DNA of 64,000 nt, from the NCBI RefSeq assembly GCF_014042365.1, contig NZ_JACEZS010000018.1:1-64000 (forward strand). Direction: 5' to 3'. Of this stretch, positions 25,946-36,887 are shown one piece after another. This DNA comes from Rugamonas fusca (GTDB lineage Bacteria > Pseudomonadota > Gammaproteobacteria > Burkholderiales > Burkholderiaceae_D). The translations under genes and the position numbers were made by a program. Within the stretch, counting starts at the first letter, position 1, and each line of letters opens with the position of its first letter. The notes below the pieces were generated by a model. That model had not been told where the DNA came from. It worked only from the letters and a program-made list of their open reading frames with translations, and searched no databases.

Positions 25946-26365
25946 TCAGGGAGCGACGATGAGGCGGCTGCCCCGCACTTCGCGTATCGTGTACTGCCCC
26001 GGCGTGGCGTGCGCGCCGGGCGCCAGCTCCACGTCCCACTGCGCGCCGCGGTACATCACGCGCGCCGTGCCGTCCTTCCACTGCGCCACGTTGACGGTCT
26101 GGCCGATATCGAGATTGACGTTGGGGTCGCGCGCCGTGTCGCTGCGCGTGGGCCGGCCGAACTTGCTGCGCCGGAGCACGGCCGTGGCCACCAGCCCCAC
26201 CAGCGCCGCCACCATGGTCTGCGCGGGCGTGCCGGCGCCGGCCAGCGCGGCCAGCGCGCCCGTGGCCAGGCCGATGGCGATCATCAGCAGGTAGAAGGTG
26301 CCGGTAAACAGTTCCAGTATCGCCGTGGCGCCGGCCGCCACCAGCCAGAAGGTCCAGTCAGCCAT
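25946..26365 (-). CDS. NfeD family membrane protein
   Basis: Protein of 139 residues with helices in TFWLVAAGATAILELFTGTF and MIAIGLATGALAALAGAG plus a third around TMVAALVGLVATAVL, followed by the C-terminal OB-fold domain (NLDIGQTVNVAQWKDGTARV, YRGAQWDVELAP). NfeD proteins work with SPFH partners in membrane domain organisation. The ATG at 26365 is preferred to one 18 bases upstream because GGAG lies at the right distance. Confidence 0.92.
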   Translation of the reverse strand: MADWTFWLVAAGATAILELFTGTFYLLMIAIGLATGALAALAGAGTPAQTMVAALVGLVATAVLRRSKFGRPTRSDTARDPNVNLDIGQTVNVAQWKDGTARVMYRGAQWDVELAPGAHATPGQYTIREVRGSRLIVAP

Positions 26366-26387
26366 GATGTGTTCTCCGTTCAAAAAT

Positions 26388-26424
26388 GCAAAAACCCCCG
26401 CCGCCCTGACGGGCCACGAGGGTT
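26388..26424 (-). terminator. Terminator between ppsA and nfeD
   Basis: On the minus strand AACCCTCG pairs with CGGGGGTT around an inner GCCC/GGGC hairpin, followed by TTTTTGCATTTTTG. It separates the ppsA transcript from the nfeD operon. Confidence 0.75.
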
Positions 26425-26578
26425 CTTGCTGCGATGCGGTCGGTATTAATGATGGTTGGTCATGCGTTTCAATACATTCAGTCTAACGCAATGGATGCCC
26501 GCGTCAACTGATTTATTGTCCCACTTGCACCATTAATACCTTTACAAAGCGCTTGTGACATCCCGCCTGTGACATCCC

Positions 26579-29026
<2,448 letters not shown>

Positions 29027-29181
29027 AATGACACCCTTACTTGAGATAGAAATCTTCACGCGAGGCGCCGACATTCAATCTTGTTATTCTTAGCGTCGTG
29101 CAGCACAATCTTACCGTTGGCAGACATTTTACAGCCTGCGGCGCAAATTGACGATTCACATTCCCCTAAAGCTCACTCCCA

Positions 29182-30033
29182 ATGACTCAAGAACAACGCC
29201 AACCACTGCCAAATGCGGCCCGTACCGTATTTTTTGTATCGGATGGCACCGGCATCACGGCCGAAACGTTCGGCCACTCCGTCCTCACCCAGTTCGATTT
29301 GCGCTTCCGCCAGGTGCGCCTGCCCTTCATCGATACGGTGGACAAGGCCCACGACGCGGCCCGCAAGATCAATGAAGCCTTTGTCACCGACGGCCAGCGC
29401 CCGATTATCTTTTCGACACTGGTGAAGACGGACCTGTCGAAGGTGATCCGGCAGTGCAAGGGCCTGCACATGGATCTGATCCAGACCTTTGTGGCGCCGC
29501 TGGAACAGGAACTGGGCGTGAAGTCGACCCACACCATTGGCCGCTCGCACAACATCGTCGATTCCGAGGAATACAAGAACCGCATCGAGGCCATCAACTT
29601 CTCGCTGGCGCACGACGATGGGCAGTCGCACAAGAACCTGGCCTCGGCCGATGTGATCCTCGTGGGCGTGTCGCGCTCGGGCAAGACGCCCACCAGCCTG
29701 TACCTGGCCATGCAATACGGGATCAAGGCCGCCAACTACCCGCTGATTCCGGACGATTTCGAACGCGGCAAGCTGCCTACTTCGCTGTACGCCTACAAGA
29801 ACAAGATCTTTGGCCTTTCCATCACGCCGGAACGGCTGGCCGAGATCCGCAACGAGCGCCGCGCCGGCAGCAAGTACGCCTCCATCGAGAACTGCCGCTA
29901 TGAGGTGAACGAGGCGGAGAACATGATGAAGCGCGAAGGCATACGGTGGCTGTCATCGACCACCAAGTCGATCGAGGAAATCTCCACCACCATCCTGCAG
30001 GAGATCAAGCCCAATCACCGCGGGCAGTATTGA
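29182..30033 (+). CDS. ppsR: PEP synthase regulatory protein (kinase/pyrophosphorylase, DUF299)
   Basis: Protein of 283 residues that in E. coli inactivates PEP synthase by ADP-dependent phosphorylation of a Thr beside the catalytic His and reactivates it by phosphate-dependent dephosphorylation. Motifs: VFFVSDGTGITAETFGHSVL at the N-terminus and the P-loop VGVSRSGKTPTSLYLAMQYG near residue 150, followed by GIKAANYPLIPDDF. Divergent from ppsA, the usual position in beta- and gammaproteobacteria. Confidence 0.96.
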   Translation: MTQEQRQPLPNAARTVFFVSDGTGITAETFGHSVLTQFDLRFRQVRLPFIDTVDKAHDAARKINEAFVTDGQRPIIFSTLVKTDLSKVIRQCKGLHMDLIQTFVAPLEQELGVKSTHTIGRSHNIVDSEEYKNRIEAINFSLAHDDGQSHKNLASADVILVGVSRSGKTPTSLYLAMQYGIKAANYPLIPDDFERGKLPTSLYAYKNKIFGLSITPERLAEIRNERRAGSKYASIENCRYEVNEAENMMKREGIRWLSSTTKSIEEISTTILQEIKPNHRGQY

Positions 30034-30039
30034 TCCGGC

Positions 30040-31239
30040 TTAGAAGAAGTGGCGCCAGTCGTCGAGCCATGCCGGGAAGTCTTCCACCGGCATCGGCTTG
30101 GCGATGTAGAAGCCCTGGGCGTAGGTGCAGCCCAGTCCTTGCAGGAAGTCCCAGTCCTGCTTGGTCTCCACGCCCACGGCCACGGAGCGGCGATCCAGGT
30201 TGCGCGCCAGTCCCAGGCAGGAGCGCAGCACCACGCCGATGGCGGGTCGCTTGGAAGCGCCATCGACGAAGCTGCGGTCTATCTTCAGTTCCGAGAACGG
30301 GATGCGTGCCAGCAGCTGCAGATTCGAGCGCCCGGTGCCGTAATCGTCGATGGCCAGGCCAAAGCCCTGCATGCGCAGGCGCAGCAAGCGTTCCAGGAAA
30401 TGGGGCTCCGTCGTCAGCACGGCCGATTCCGTCATCTCGAAGGTGATGTAGTCGGGCAGGATGCGGTGCCGCTCCAGGCAGGCCGAGATCTGCGCCATGA
30501 ACTGCGGATGGGCCAGCGTGCTCTGGTCCACGTTGATGGAAAACGAGATCGGGATGCCCTGGTCATGCAGCGTGCGGCAGGCCGCCACCGATTTCTCGAT
30601 CATGCTCCAGTCAAGAAAATCGACCCGGTGGTTATCCTCCAGCGCCTGGATGAAGGCCTCCGGCCCCAGCACGCCATAGTCGGGATGGCGCCAGCGCGCG
30701 AACATCTCCAACCCCTTCACCTGCCCCGTCTCCAGCTCGATCTTGGGCTGGAAATACGGATCGAACTGGCGCGCCTGCAGGCCGCGCCCCACTTCCGCGA
30801 ACGTGAACGTGCGCCCCGCCACGCCTTCGGGCGGCACCGTCGGCACGGCGCTGTAGTTTTCGATCAGCTCCGTCAGGCGCGCAGGCGAGACCGGTTTGGC
30901 GATGGTGCCCAGCAGGTTGATGCCATAGGCCAGCGCCATGGTCTCCACCGAGAACAGCACGGCATTGCTTTGCGCGCCGGTGATGATGATGCCGGCCCGG
31001 CAGCGCGCCTCGGACAGGCGCCGTATCAGTTCCAGCCCATCCATGCCGGGCAGCGCCAGGTCGATGATGCCCACGTCGACGGGCGGATTGATGCCATCGT
31101 CGAAGTGGCGCAGCGCCGTGTGGCCGTCCGGCACCTGGGTGATGCGTCCCGCGCCCAGGTGAACCAGCACGTCGGCCAAGGCCTGGCGCTGCGCCATCTC
31201 GCCTTCGGCCACCAGGAAGTGCAACTGCCGGTTCTCCAT
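30040..31239 (-). CDS. REC-EAL response regulator, probable c-di-GMP phosphodiesterase
   Basis: Protein of 399 residues. A receiver domain (about 5-125) has Asp60 in IIDLALPGMDG as phosphoacceptor, Thr87 and Lys115 (IAKPVSP). An EAL domain follows (about 150-395). Its signature reads LEMFARW instead of EALxRW, keeping the metal-binding Glu178. Other catalytic segments are intact: FEMTESAVL, IDDYGTGRSNL, ELKIDRSFV and GVETKQDWDFL. It therefore probably hydrolyses c-di-GMP to pGpG, controlled by a histidine kinase that is not adjacent. GGAG lies before the ATG; an upstream TTG is less likely. It resembles the RocR/PvrR architecture. Confidence 0.9.
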   Translation of the reverse strand: MENRQLHFLVAEGEMAQRQALADVLVHLGAGRITQVPDGHTALRHFDDGINPPVDVGIIDLALPGMDGLELIRRLSEARCRAGIIITGAQSNAVLFSVETMALAYGINLLGTIAKPVSPARLTELIENYSAVPTVPPEGVAGRTFTFAEVGRGLQARQFDPYFQPKIELETGQVKGLEMFARWRHPDYGVLGPEAFIQALEDNHRVDFLDWSMIEKSVAACRTLHDQGIPISFSINVDQSTLAHPQFMAQISACLERHRILPDYITFEMTESAVLTTEPHFLERLLRLRMQGFGLAIDDYGTGRSNLQLLARIPFSELKIDRSFVDGASKRPAIGVVLRSCLGLARNLDRRSVAVGVETKQDWDFLQGLGCTYAQGFYIAKPMPVEDFPAWLDDWRHFF

Positions 31240-31265
31240 GCCCGCTCCGTTCAATTCAATTCAAT

Positions 31266-32051
31266 TTATGCTTGATTCTGCCTGACCTGCTCAAAAAAGC
31301 AAACCGCCGCGCAAGCGGCCACGTTGAGCGACTCCACCTGGCCCAGGTGCGGAATCACCACCTGGTGGCTGGCCAAGGACAGCAGGTCATCGGCCACGCC
31401 CTGCCCTTCGTGGCCGAACAGCCAGGCCACGGGCTGGCGCAAGTCCACGTCGTACAGGCGCTGCGTGGCGTAGCCGCTGGTGGCCAGCGTGGCGATGGTG
31501 GAGCCCGACACCAGCGGCGCCAGGTCCACGTTCTCGTAGATGTCGAGCACGAAGTGGGCGCCCATGGCCGCGCGCAGCACCTTGGGCGACCAGCAAAACG
31601 CCGTACCGCCGCTGCAATAGACTTGCTTGATGCCGGCCGCCGCCGCGCTGCGCAAGATGGAGCCGACGTTGCCGGGGTCCTGCACATTATCGAGCAGCAC
31701 GGCCGACACGGACAGCGGCGCCGTCACCGCGCGCTCGGGCGTATCGATCAGGAACATCACGCCCACGCCGTGCTCGACCTGGCTGACGGCGTTGTACAGG
31801 GCGTCGGGCAGGCCCGTCACGTGCGCGTGCCGCGCTTCCAGCTGGCCCACGATGTCGGCCACTTCCGGGTTGTGCAGCGCCGATTCGCTGACGATGCATT
31901 GCAGCGGCAGGCCGCGCAGTTGCAGATAGGTCTGGCACAGGTGCACGCCGTCGAGCAGCGTGCGGCCGGCCTTGCGGCGCGCCTGCGAACTGCCGGCCAG
32001 GTGCTTGAGTTCCTTGTATTGCGCATTGTCGCGCGAGGTGATGGTTTTCAT
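31266..32051 (-). CDS. TrmH/SpoU-family RNA 2'-O-methyltransferase
   Basis: SPOUT methyltransferase of 261 residues. N-terminal substrate-binding part ITSRDNAQYKELKHLAGSSQ, then the knotted catalytic domain: VLLDNVQDPGNVGSILRSAA (motif 1), WLFGHEGQGVADDLLSLA (motif 2) and VIPHLGQVESLNVAACAAVC (motif 3, SLNVA). This is the RlmB/TrmH rRNA-methylase group acting on 23S rRNA or tRNA ribose; the exact target cannot be read. It starts four bases after the rnhB stop, so is likely the last gene of the lpx-rnhB operon. Confidence 0.92.
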   Translation of the reverse strand: MKTITSRDNAQYKELKHLAGSSQARRKAGRTLLDGVHLCQTYLQLRGLPLQCIVSESALHNPEVADIVGQLEARHAHVTGLPDALYNAVSQVEHGVGVMFLIDTPERAVTAPLSVSAVLLDNVQDPGNVGSILRSAAAAGIKQVYCSGGTAFCWSPKVLRAAMGAHFVLDIYENVDLAPLVSGSTIATLATSGYATQRLYDVDLRQPVAWLFGHEGQGVADDLLSLASHQVVIPHLGQVESLNVAACAAVCFFEQVRQNQA

Positions 32052-32055
32052 GTTC

Positions 32056-32694
32056 TTATTCTTCGGTGAGGGATTGCGGGCCGGCCGCCAGCGCCGCGCG
32101 CACGGGCGCGAACGAGCGCCGGTGCACGGGCGAGGCGCCGAACTGGCGCAGGCGCTCCAGGTGCAATGCCGTGCCATAGCCCTTGTGCTGGTCGAAGCAG
32201 TATTGGGGATAGGCCGCGTGCAGCGTCACCAGCGCCGCGTCGCGCGCCGTCTTGGCCAGGATGGAGGCGGCCGAAATGGCCTCCACCTTGTCGTCGCCGC
32301 CAACGACGGCGATCGACTGGATCTTCATCACGGGGCAGCGGTTGCCGTCGATCAGGGCCAGCGTGGGCTGCACCTTGAGCGCTTCCACGGCGCGCCGCAT
32401 GGCCAGCATGGACGCGTGCAGGATATTGAGCTTGTCGATCTCCGCTTCCGACGCTTCCGCGATGGCCCAGGCCAGCGCCTGCGCCTTGATCAGCGGCGCC
32501 AACAGGTCGCGCTTCGCTTCGGTCAGTTTTTTCGAGTCTCGCAAACCATCGATGGGACGCGACGGATCGAGGATCACGGCCGCCGCGAACACGGGGCCGG
32601 CCAGCGGCCCGCGCCCGGCTTCGTCCACGCCGCAAATGATTTCATCGGGCGACGTGGGCAAATCGTCGAACAGGCCGGGCTGGTTGGTGTTCAC
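32056..32694 (-). CDS. rnhB: Ribonuclease HII
   Basis: Enzyme of 212 residues that removes ribonucleotides from DNA-RNA hybrids. The metal-binding residues are in CGVDEAGRGPLAGPVFAAAV (Asp-Glu), DSKKLTEAKRDLL, and ALIDGNRC; VEAISAASILAKTARDA is also typical. It lies between lpxB and an RNA methyltransferase, an arrangement common in betaproteobacteria. Stop and start spacing to neighbours is four to nine bases. Confidence 0.96.
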   Translation of the reverse strand: MNTNQPGLFDDLPTSPDEIICGVDEAGRGPLAGPVFAAAVILDPSRPIDGLRDSKKLTEAKRDLLAPLIKAQALAWAIAEASEAEIDKLNILHASMLAMRRAVEALKVQPTLALIDGNRCPVMKIQSIAVVGGDDKVEAISAASILAKTARDAALVTLHAAYPQYCFDQHKGYGTALHLERLRQFGASPVHRRSFAPVRAALAAGPQSLTEE

Positions 32695-32703
32695 GGTGGG
32701 GCT

Positions 32704-33885
32704 TTACTTTGCTTGGATTACTTTGAGCACGGCGGCCGCGCTCTCCTGCGCGCTGTTGCGCAGCAGGCTGTGATGCATGTCGGTGAAACGCTGGGCCAGG
32801 CGCAGCCGGTGCGGCGCGTCGCTCAGTTGCTGCCACATGGCGTCGGCCAGCGCTTCCGGGCTGGCCGCGTTCTGCAGCAGTTCCGGCACCACGAATTCGC
32901 GCGCCAGGATGTTGGGCAGGCCGATCCACGGCTGGTAGCCGAAGTGGCGCAGGATCTGCCATTCAGCCGCCATCATCTTGTAGGCGATCACCATCGGCTT
33001 CTTGAACAGCGCCACTTCCAGCGAGGCCGTGCCGGAAGCCACCAGCACCGCGTCGGCGGCGCAGATGGCCGTGTGCGACTGGCCGTCGAGCAGCTGGATC
33101 TCCACGTCCTGCAGGCCAGCCTGCGCCACCAGTTCCAGGAAATACTGGCGCTGCCGTTCGCCCGCCATGGGCGCCACGAAGCGCAGCGAGCGGTCGCGCT
33201 GCAGCAGCAGGCGCGCCGCGCCCACGAAGGCGGCCGTGTTGTACTTGATCTCGGACATGCGGCTGCCCGGCATGATGGTGACCACGTTGGCGTCCTCCAG
33301 CAACCCCAGTGCCCGGCGCGCGGCCGCTTCATCCGGTTGCACGGGAATCAGCTCGGCCAGCGGGTGGCCCACGTAGGTCACCGGCACGCCGGCGTCGCGG
33401 TAGATCTGCTCCTCGAACGGGAAGATCACCAGCATGTGCGAGACGGCCTTGATGATCTTCTTGATCCGCCCGCCGCGCCAGGCCCAGATCTGCGGCCCGA
33501 TGTAGTGCACGGTGGGGATGCCGGCCGCCTTGAGCTGCATTTCCAGCCCCAGGTTAAAACCCGGATAGTCGGCGCCGATGAAGGCGGCCGGCCGTTCGGC
33601 CAGCAGCTGGTCGCGCAGCGCGTTCTGGATACCCTTGATCTCGCGATAACGCGGGATCACGGCCAGCAGGCCGCGCACGGTCAGCTTGTCCATCGGCCAG
33701 TGCGACTCGAAGCCTTGCGCCATCATCTGCTCGCCGCCGATGCCGTGGAAACGGGCGTGCGGCAGCTGCGGGCGCAGCCCGGACAGCAGGCGCGCCGCCA
33801 GCACGTCGCCGGACGGCTCGCCGGCCACCATGGCGATGTTCAGTTCAGCGGACGATGCCACGGGTCGCGGTGCCGAGGAATTCAC
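32704..33885 (-). CDS. lpxB: Lipid-A-disaccharide synthase
   Basis: GT19 glycosyltransferase (up to 393 residues) condensing UDP-2,3-diacylglucosamine with lipid X at the inner membrane. Signatures: AMVAGEPSGDVLAARLL, HARFHGIGGEQMMAQGF, HYIGPQIWAWRGGRI, VTYVGHPLAELIP and VLVASGTASLEVALFKKPM. The start is uncertain: the GTG at 33885 makes a 41-base overlap with lpxA; a GTG at 33861 would be closer to the usual N-terminus. The last gene of the lpx run before rnhB. Confidence 0.95.
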   Translation of the reverse strand: MNSSAPRPVASSAELNIAMVAGEPSGDVLAARLLSGLRPQLPHARFHGIGGEQMMAQGFESHWPMDKLTVRGLLAVIPRYREIKGIQNALRDQLLAERPAAFIGADYPGFNLGLEMQLKAAGIPTVHYIGPQIWAWRGGRIKKIIKAVSHMLVIFPFEEQIYRDAGVPVTYVGHPLAELIPVQPDEAAARRALGLLEDANVVTIMPGSRMSEIKYNTAAFVGAARLLLQRDRSLRFVAPMAGERQRQYFLELVAQAGLQDVEIQLLDGQSHTAICAADAVLVASGTASLEVALFKKPMVIAYKMMAAEWQILRHFGYQPWIGLPNILAREFVVPELLQNAASPEALADAMWQQLSDAPHRLRLAQRFTDMHHSLLRNSAQESAAAVLKVIQAK

Positions 33886-34633
33886 GCATGGCGCGGATCT
33901 GGTCGGCCGCCGCCGGGCTGGCCTGCTCTTCGGCCGCCAGCGCGGCCTTGGCTTCTTCCAGCGTCAGGCCGGAACGGTAGATCAGCTTGTAGGCCGTGCG
34001 GATGCCGTTGATCTGCTCGCGCGTGAAGCCGCGCCGTTTCAGCCCTTCGATGTTGACGCCGTGGGCCTGGGCCGGATTGCCGTTCAACAGCACGAACGGC
34101 GGCACGTCCTGGGTCAGGCTGGTGCTCATGCCGACGAAGGCGTGGGCGCCGATCTTGCAGAACTGGTGCACGTTGGCGAAGCCGCTCATGATCACCCAGT
34201 CACCGATCTCCACGTGGCCCGCGATCTGGGCGTTGTTGGAGAAGATGGTGTTGCTGCCCACCTGGCAGTCGTGCGCCAGGTGCACATAGGCCGAGATCCA
34301 GTTGTCGTTACCGAGGCTGGTCACGCCCTTGTCCTGCACGGTGCCCGTGTTGAAGGTGCAAAATTCGCGGATCGTGTTGCGGTCGCCGATGGTCAGGCGG
34401 GTTGGTTCGCCGTTCCACTTCTTGTCCTGCGGCGCGGCGCCGATGGACGAGAACTGGAAGAACTTGTTGTCGCTGCCGATGGTGGTGTGGCCCTCGATCA
34501 CCACGTGCGGGCCGACCACGGTGCCAGCGCCGATGGCGACGTTGGGGCCGATGATGGAATACGGCCCCACCTCCACCGAGCTGTCGAGCTGCGCGCGCGG
34601 ATCGACGATGGCCGTCGCGTGTATCTTCGACAT
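33845..34633 (-). CDS. lpxA: UDP-N-acetylglucosamine acyltransferase
   Basis: Hexapeptide-repeat acyltransferase of 262 residues, the first step of lipid A synthesis, adding a 3-hydroxyacyl chain from ACP to UDP-GlcNAc. The left-handed beta-helix repeats run from ATAIVDPRAQLDSSVEVGPY to about residue 190; the catalytic His lies in YVHLAHDCQVGSNTIFSNNA, and the helical C-terminus has LKRRGFTREQINGIRTAYKL. The ATG at 34633 starts the canonical MSKIHATAIV, two bases after fabZ. Length is exactly usual. Confidence 0.97.
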   Translation of the reverse strand: MSKIHATAIVDPRAQLDSSVEVGPYSIIGPNVAIGAGTVVGPHVVIEGHTTIGSDNKFFQFSSIGAAPQDKKWNGEPTRLTIGDRNTIREFCTFNTGTVQDKGVTSLGNDNWISAYVHLAHDCQVGSNTIFSNNAQIAGHVEIGDWVIMSGFANVHQFCKIGAHAFVGMSTSLTQDVPPFVLLNGNPAQAHGVNIEGLKRRGFTREQINGIRTAYKLIYRSGLTLEEAKAALAAEEQASPAAADQIRAMREFLGTATRGIVR

Positions 34634-34635
34634 GA

Positions 34636-35151
34636 TTACTTCCCTGCCGGCTGGCTGGCGTCGGCCGCGCTGCGGATGGTGCACATCAGTTCAGCTTCCA
34701 CGGCCGTCTGGCCGTCCACGCTGGCGACAGCCTTGTACTTCCAGATGCCGCGCGCCACGCGCAGGATTTCCACGTTCATCACCAGCTGGTCGCCCGGCTC
34801 CACGGGACGCTTGAAGCGCGCGTTGTCGATGCCCACGAAGTACACCACCGAGCTCTCGTCCGGCTTCACGTCCATGGTCAGGAACGACAGGATGGCGGCC
34901 GTCTGCGCCATCGCCTCGATCATCAGCACGCCCGGCATCACTGGCTTGTGCGGGAAGTGGCCGTTGAAGAATTCCTCGTTGGCCGTCACGTTCTTGATGG
35001 CGGTGATGGTCTTGCCAGCTTCCCAGTCCAGCACGCGGTCCACCAGCAGCATCGGATAGCGGTGCGGCAGGTATTGCTTGATGGTGTGGATGTCCAGGCA
35101 CTTCTTGGTGGTGCAGGTGGACTCGGAAGTTACGGTAGCGGTAGTAGTCAT
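34636..35151 (-). CDS. fabZ: 3-hydroxyacyl-ACP dehydratase FabZ
   Basis: Hot-dog-fold dehydratase of fatty acid synthesis, 171 residues. The catalytic His and Glu are in NGHFPHKPVMPGVLMIEAMA; LPHRYPMLLVDRVLDWEAGK is the typical entry. The N-terminal 15 residues are longer than the usual protein, so a later start is possible. It overlaps lpxD by four bases (ATGA), tying membrane lipid and lipid A synthesis in one operon. Confidence 0.96.
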   Translation of the reverse strand: MTTTATVTSESTCTTKKCLDIHTIKQYLPHRYPMLLVDRVLDWEAGKTITAIKNVTANEEFFNGHFPHKPVMPGVLMIEAMAQTAAILSFLTMDVKPDESSVVYFVGIDNARFKRPVEPGDQLVMNVEILRVARGIWKYKAVASVDGQTAVEAELMCTIRSAADASQPAGK

Positions 35152-36203
35152 GATTCGTCTTGGTTCGTCAGTGTTTTAATTGTTTTCTCCAGCGTGCGGA
35201 TCTTGTCGCGCATGCTCGCCAGATTGCGCACGATGGCGGCCGATTTTTCCCATTCGGCGTTCTTGGCCAGCGGGTAGAAGCCCGTGTACTGGCCAGGTTC
35301 GAGGATCGAGCGCGATACCATGCTGCCCGAGGAAATGTGGACCCGGTCGGTGATGCTCAGGTGCCCCAGCACCATGGCCGCACCGCCGAAGGTGCAGTAT
35401 TTGCCGATGATGGCGCTGCCGGCCACGCCGACGCAGCCGGCCATGGCCGTGTGCGCGCCGATGCGGCAGTTGTGGCCGATCTGGATCTGGTTATCGAGCT
35501 TGACGCCATCCTCGATCACCGTGTCGGCCAGCGCGCCGCGATCGATGGTGGTGTTGGCGCCGATGTCGACGTCGTCGCCTATCATGACCCTGCCCGTCTG
35601 CGGAATCTTGATGTAGACCCCGCCCTCGTTGGCGAAGCCGAAACCGTCGGTGCCGATCACGGCGCCCGAGTGGATGATGCCGCGCGCGCCGATCTGGCAA
35701 TACGCGTGGAAGGTCACGTTGGCGAAGAAGTGGGTGCCCTCGCCAATCACGGCCTCGCGGCCGATGTAGCAGCCGGCGTCGATCACGACGTGCTCGCCGA
35801 TCACGGCGCCCGCCTCCACCGTCACGTGGGCGCCGATGTGGGCGCTGGCGGCCACCTGCGCGGTGGCGTCCACGCTGGCCGACGGGTGGATGCCGGCGGC
35901 CGGCACGATCTGCGTCAGCGACGCGAAATACTGGGCGGCGCGGGCGAAATACACGTAGGGGTTGTTGGTGACGATGCGCGCGCCGGCGTAGCTGGCGGCG
36001 ATGAAGGCATCGTCGGCGGCCGATACGATCAGGGCCGCCGCCTGGCTTTGCGCGGCCTGCGCGCGCAGCTTGCTATTGCTCAGAAAGCTGATGTGCGAAA
36101 CGCCGGCGTCCGTCAGCGGCGCGATCCCGGACACTTCCAGGTTGGGATCGCCCACCAGCTGGCCGCCCAGGCGTTCGACCAATGTTCCTAGTCGAGTGCC
36201 CAT
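35148..36203 (-). CDS. lpxD: UDP-3-O-acylglucosamine N-acyltransferase
   Basis: Third lipid A enzyme, 351 residues. N-terminal uridine-binding domain (LGTLVERLGGQLVGDPNLEV, ISFLSNSKLRAQAAQS) followed by left-handed beta-helix hexapeptide repeats (AHIGAHVTVEAGAVIGEHVV to LDNQIQIGHNCRIGAHTAMA; catalytic His in the IGHNC region) and a C-terminal helix (SAAIVRNLASMRDKIRTLEK). It follows ompH after 98 bases and overlaps fabZ. Confidence 0.97.
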   Translation of the reverse strand: MGTRLGTLVERLGGQLVGDPNLEVSGIAPLTDAGVSHISFLSNSKLRAQAAQSQAAALIVSAADDAFIAASYAGARIVTNNPYVYFARAAQYFASLTQIVPAAGIHPSASVDATAQVAASAHIGAHVTVEAGAVIGEHVVIDAGCYIGREAVIGEGTHFFANVTFHAYCQIGARGIIHSGAVIGTDGFGFANEGGVYIKIPQTGRVMIGDDVDIGANTTIDRGALADTVIEDGVKLDNQIQIGHNCRIGAHTAMAGCVGVAGSAIIGKYCTFGGAAMVLGHLSITDRVHISSGSMVSRSILEPGQYTGFYPLAKNAEWEKSAAIVRNLASMRDKIRTLEKTIKTLTNQDES

Positions 36204-36274
36204 CGGGGGAATTCCTATCCTGGTTATGGTACTGATTGAATGCGCGCCACGACCTGGCCGCGCTGGTTGCTTCG

Positions 36275-36311
36275 CTTACTTGTCCCGCTTGCTTGTCCCG
36301 CTTACTTGTCC
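36275..36311 (+). repeat. Triplicated 13-bp repeat at the ompH stop
   Basis: CTTACTTGTCCCG, CTTGCTTGTCCCG and CTTACTTGTCC stand head to tail. The last copy includes the ompH stop codon (TTA on the plus strand) and its last two codons, so the array looks like a slippage duplication of the gene's 3' end. Confidence 0.75.
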
Positions 36312-36850
36312 TTATCCAGCGCGGCCAGCACCTTGTCGGTGATGTCGATGCGCGGGCTGGCCCACACGGCGTCCTGCAGCACGATGTCGAAGCCTTCCAC
36401 CTGGGCCAGCTGCTTGATGATCCTGGTCGCCTTCTCCGAGATGGCGGCCCGCTCCTCGTTGGTGCGCTGGTTCAGGTCTTCGCGGAATTCGCGGTTGCGG
36501 CGCTGGTATTCCTTATCCAGTTCGAACACTTCGCGCTGGCGCTTGGAGCGCTCCGGTTCGGCCAGCGTGGGCAAGTCCTTGTCCAGCTTTTCCGACGCCG
36601 CCTTCAGGCGCATGGCCATATCCTGCACGGCCTTGTCGCGCGTCTTGAACTCCTCGGCCAGCTTCTCGCCGGCCAGCTTGGCCAGCTTGGACTCGTTATA
36701 GATGCGTTCCGGGCTGAGCCAGGCGATGCGCGACATCTGGATCGCGGATTGGGCCGGGGCCGGTGCCTGGGCCTGGGCCCCGGACACGGCACACCAGCCC
36801 AGCGCCAGCGCGGCGAAATACTTGGTCAAGGTAGCGGATGCAGTCTTCAA
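36302..36850 (-). CDS. OmpH/Skp family periplasmic chaperone
   Basis: Protein of 182 residues with a signal peptide (ATLTKYFAALALGWCAVSGA, cleavage near AQA) and a long charged coiled coil (residues about 55-140) typical of Skp: SRIAWLSPERIYNESKLAKL, FELDKEYQRRNREFREDLNQ, and the C-terminal strand GFDIVLQDAVWASPRIDIT. It would carry unfolded outer-membrane proteins to BamA, whose gene is immediately upstream. A TTG at 36850 with GGAG eight bases before is taken as start; the more 5' TTG would include this ribosome binding site. Confidence 0.92.
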   Translation of the reverse strand: MKTASATLTKYFAALALGWCAVSGAQAQAPAPAQSAIQMSRIAWLSPERIYNESKLAKLAGEKLAEEFKTRDKAVQDMAMRLKAASEKLDKDLPTLAEPERSKRQREVFELDKEYQRRNREFREDLNQRTNEERAAISEKATRIIKQLAQVEGFDIVLQDAVWASPRIDITDKVLAALDKDK

Positions 36851-36887
36851 CTTAATTCTCCGTAGCAATAATAAATCCGGTACGGCG

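Noticed and set aside
29171..29182. CTCACTCCCA as a second guaA att core
   Set aside because: Partial match only, far from the integrase and inside a conserved ppsA/ppsR promoter region.
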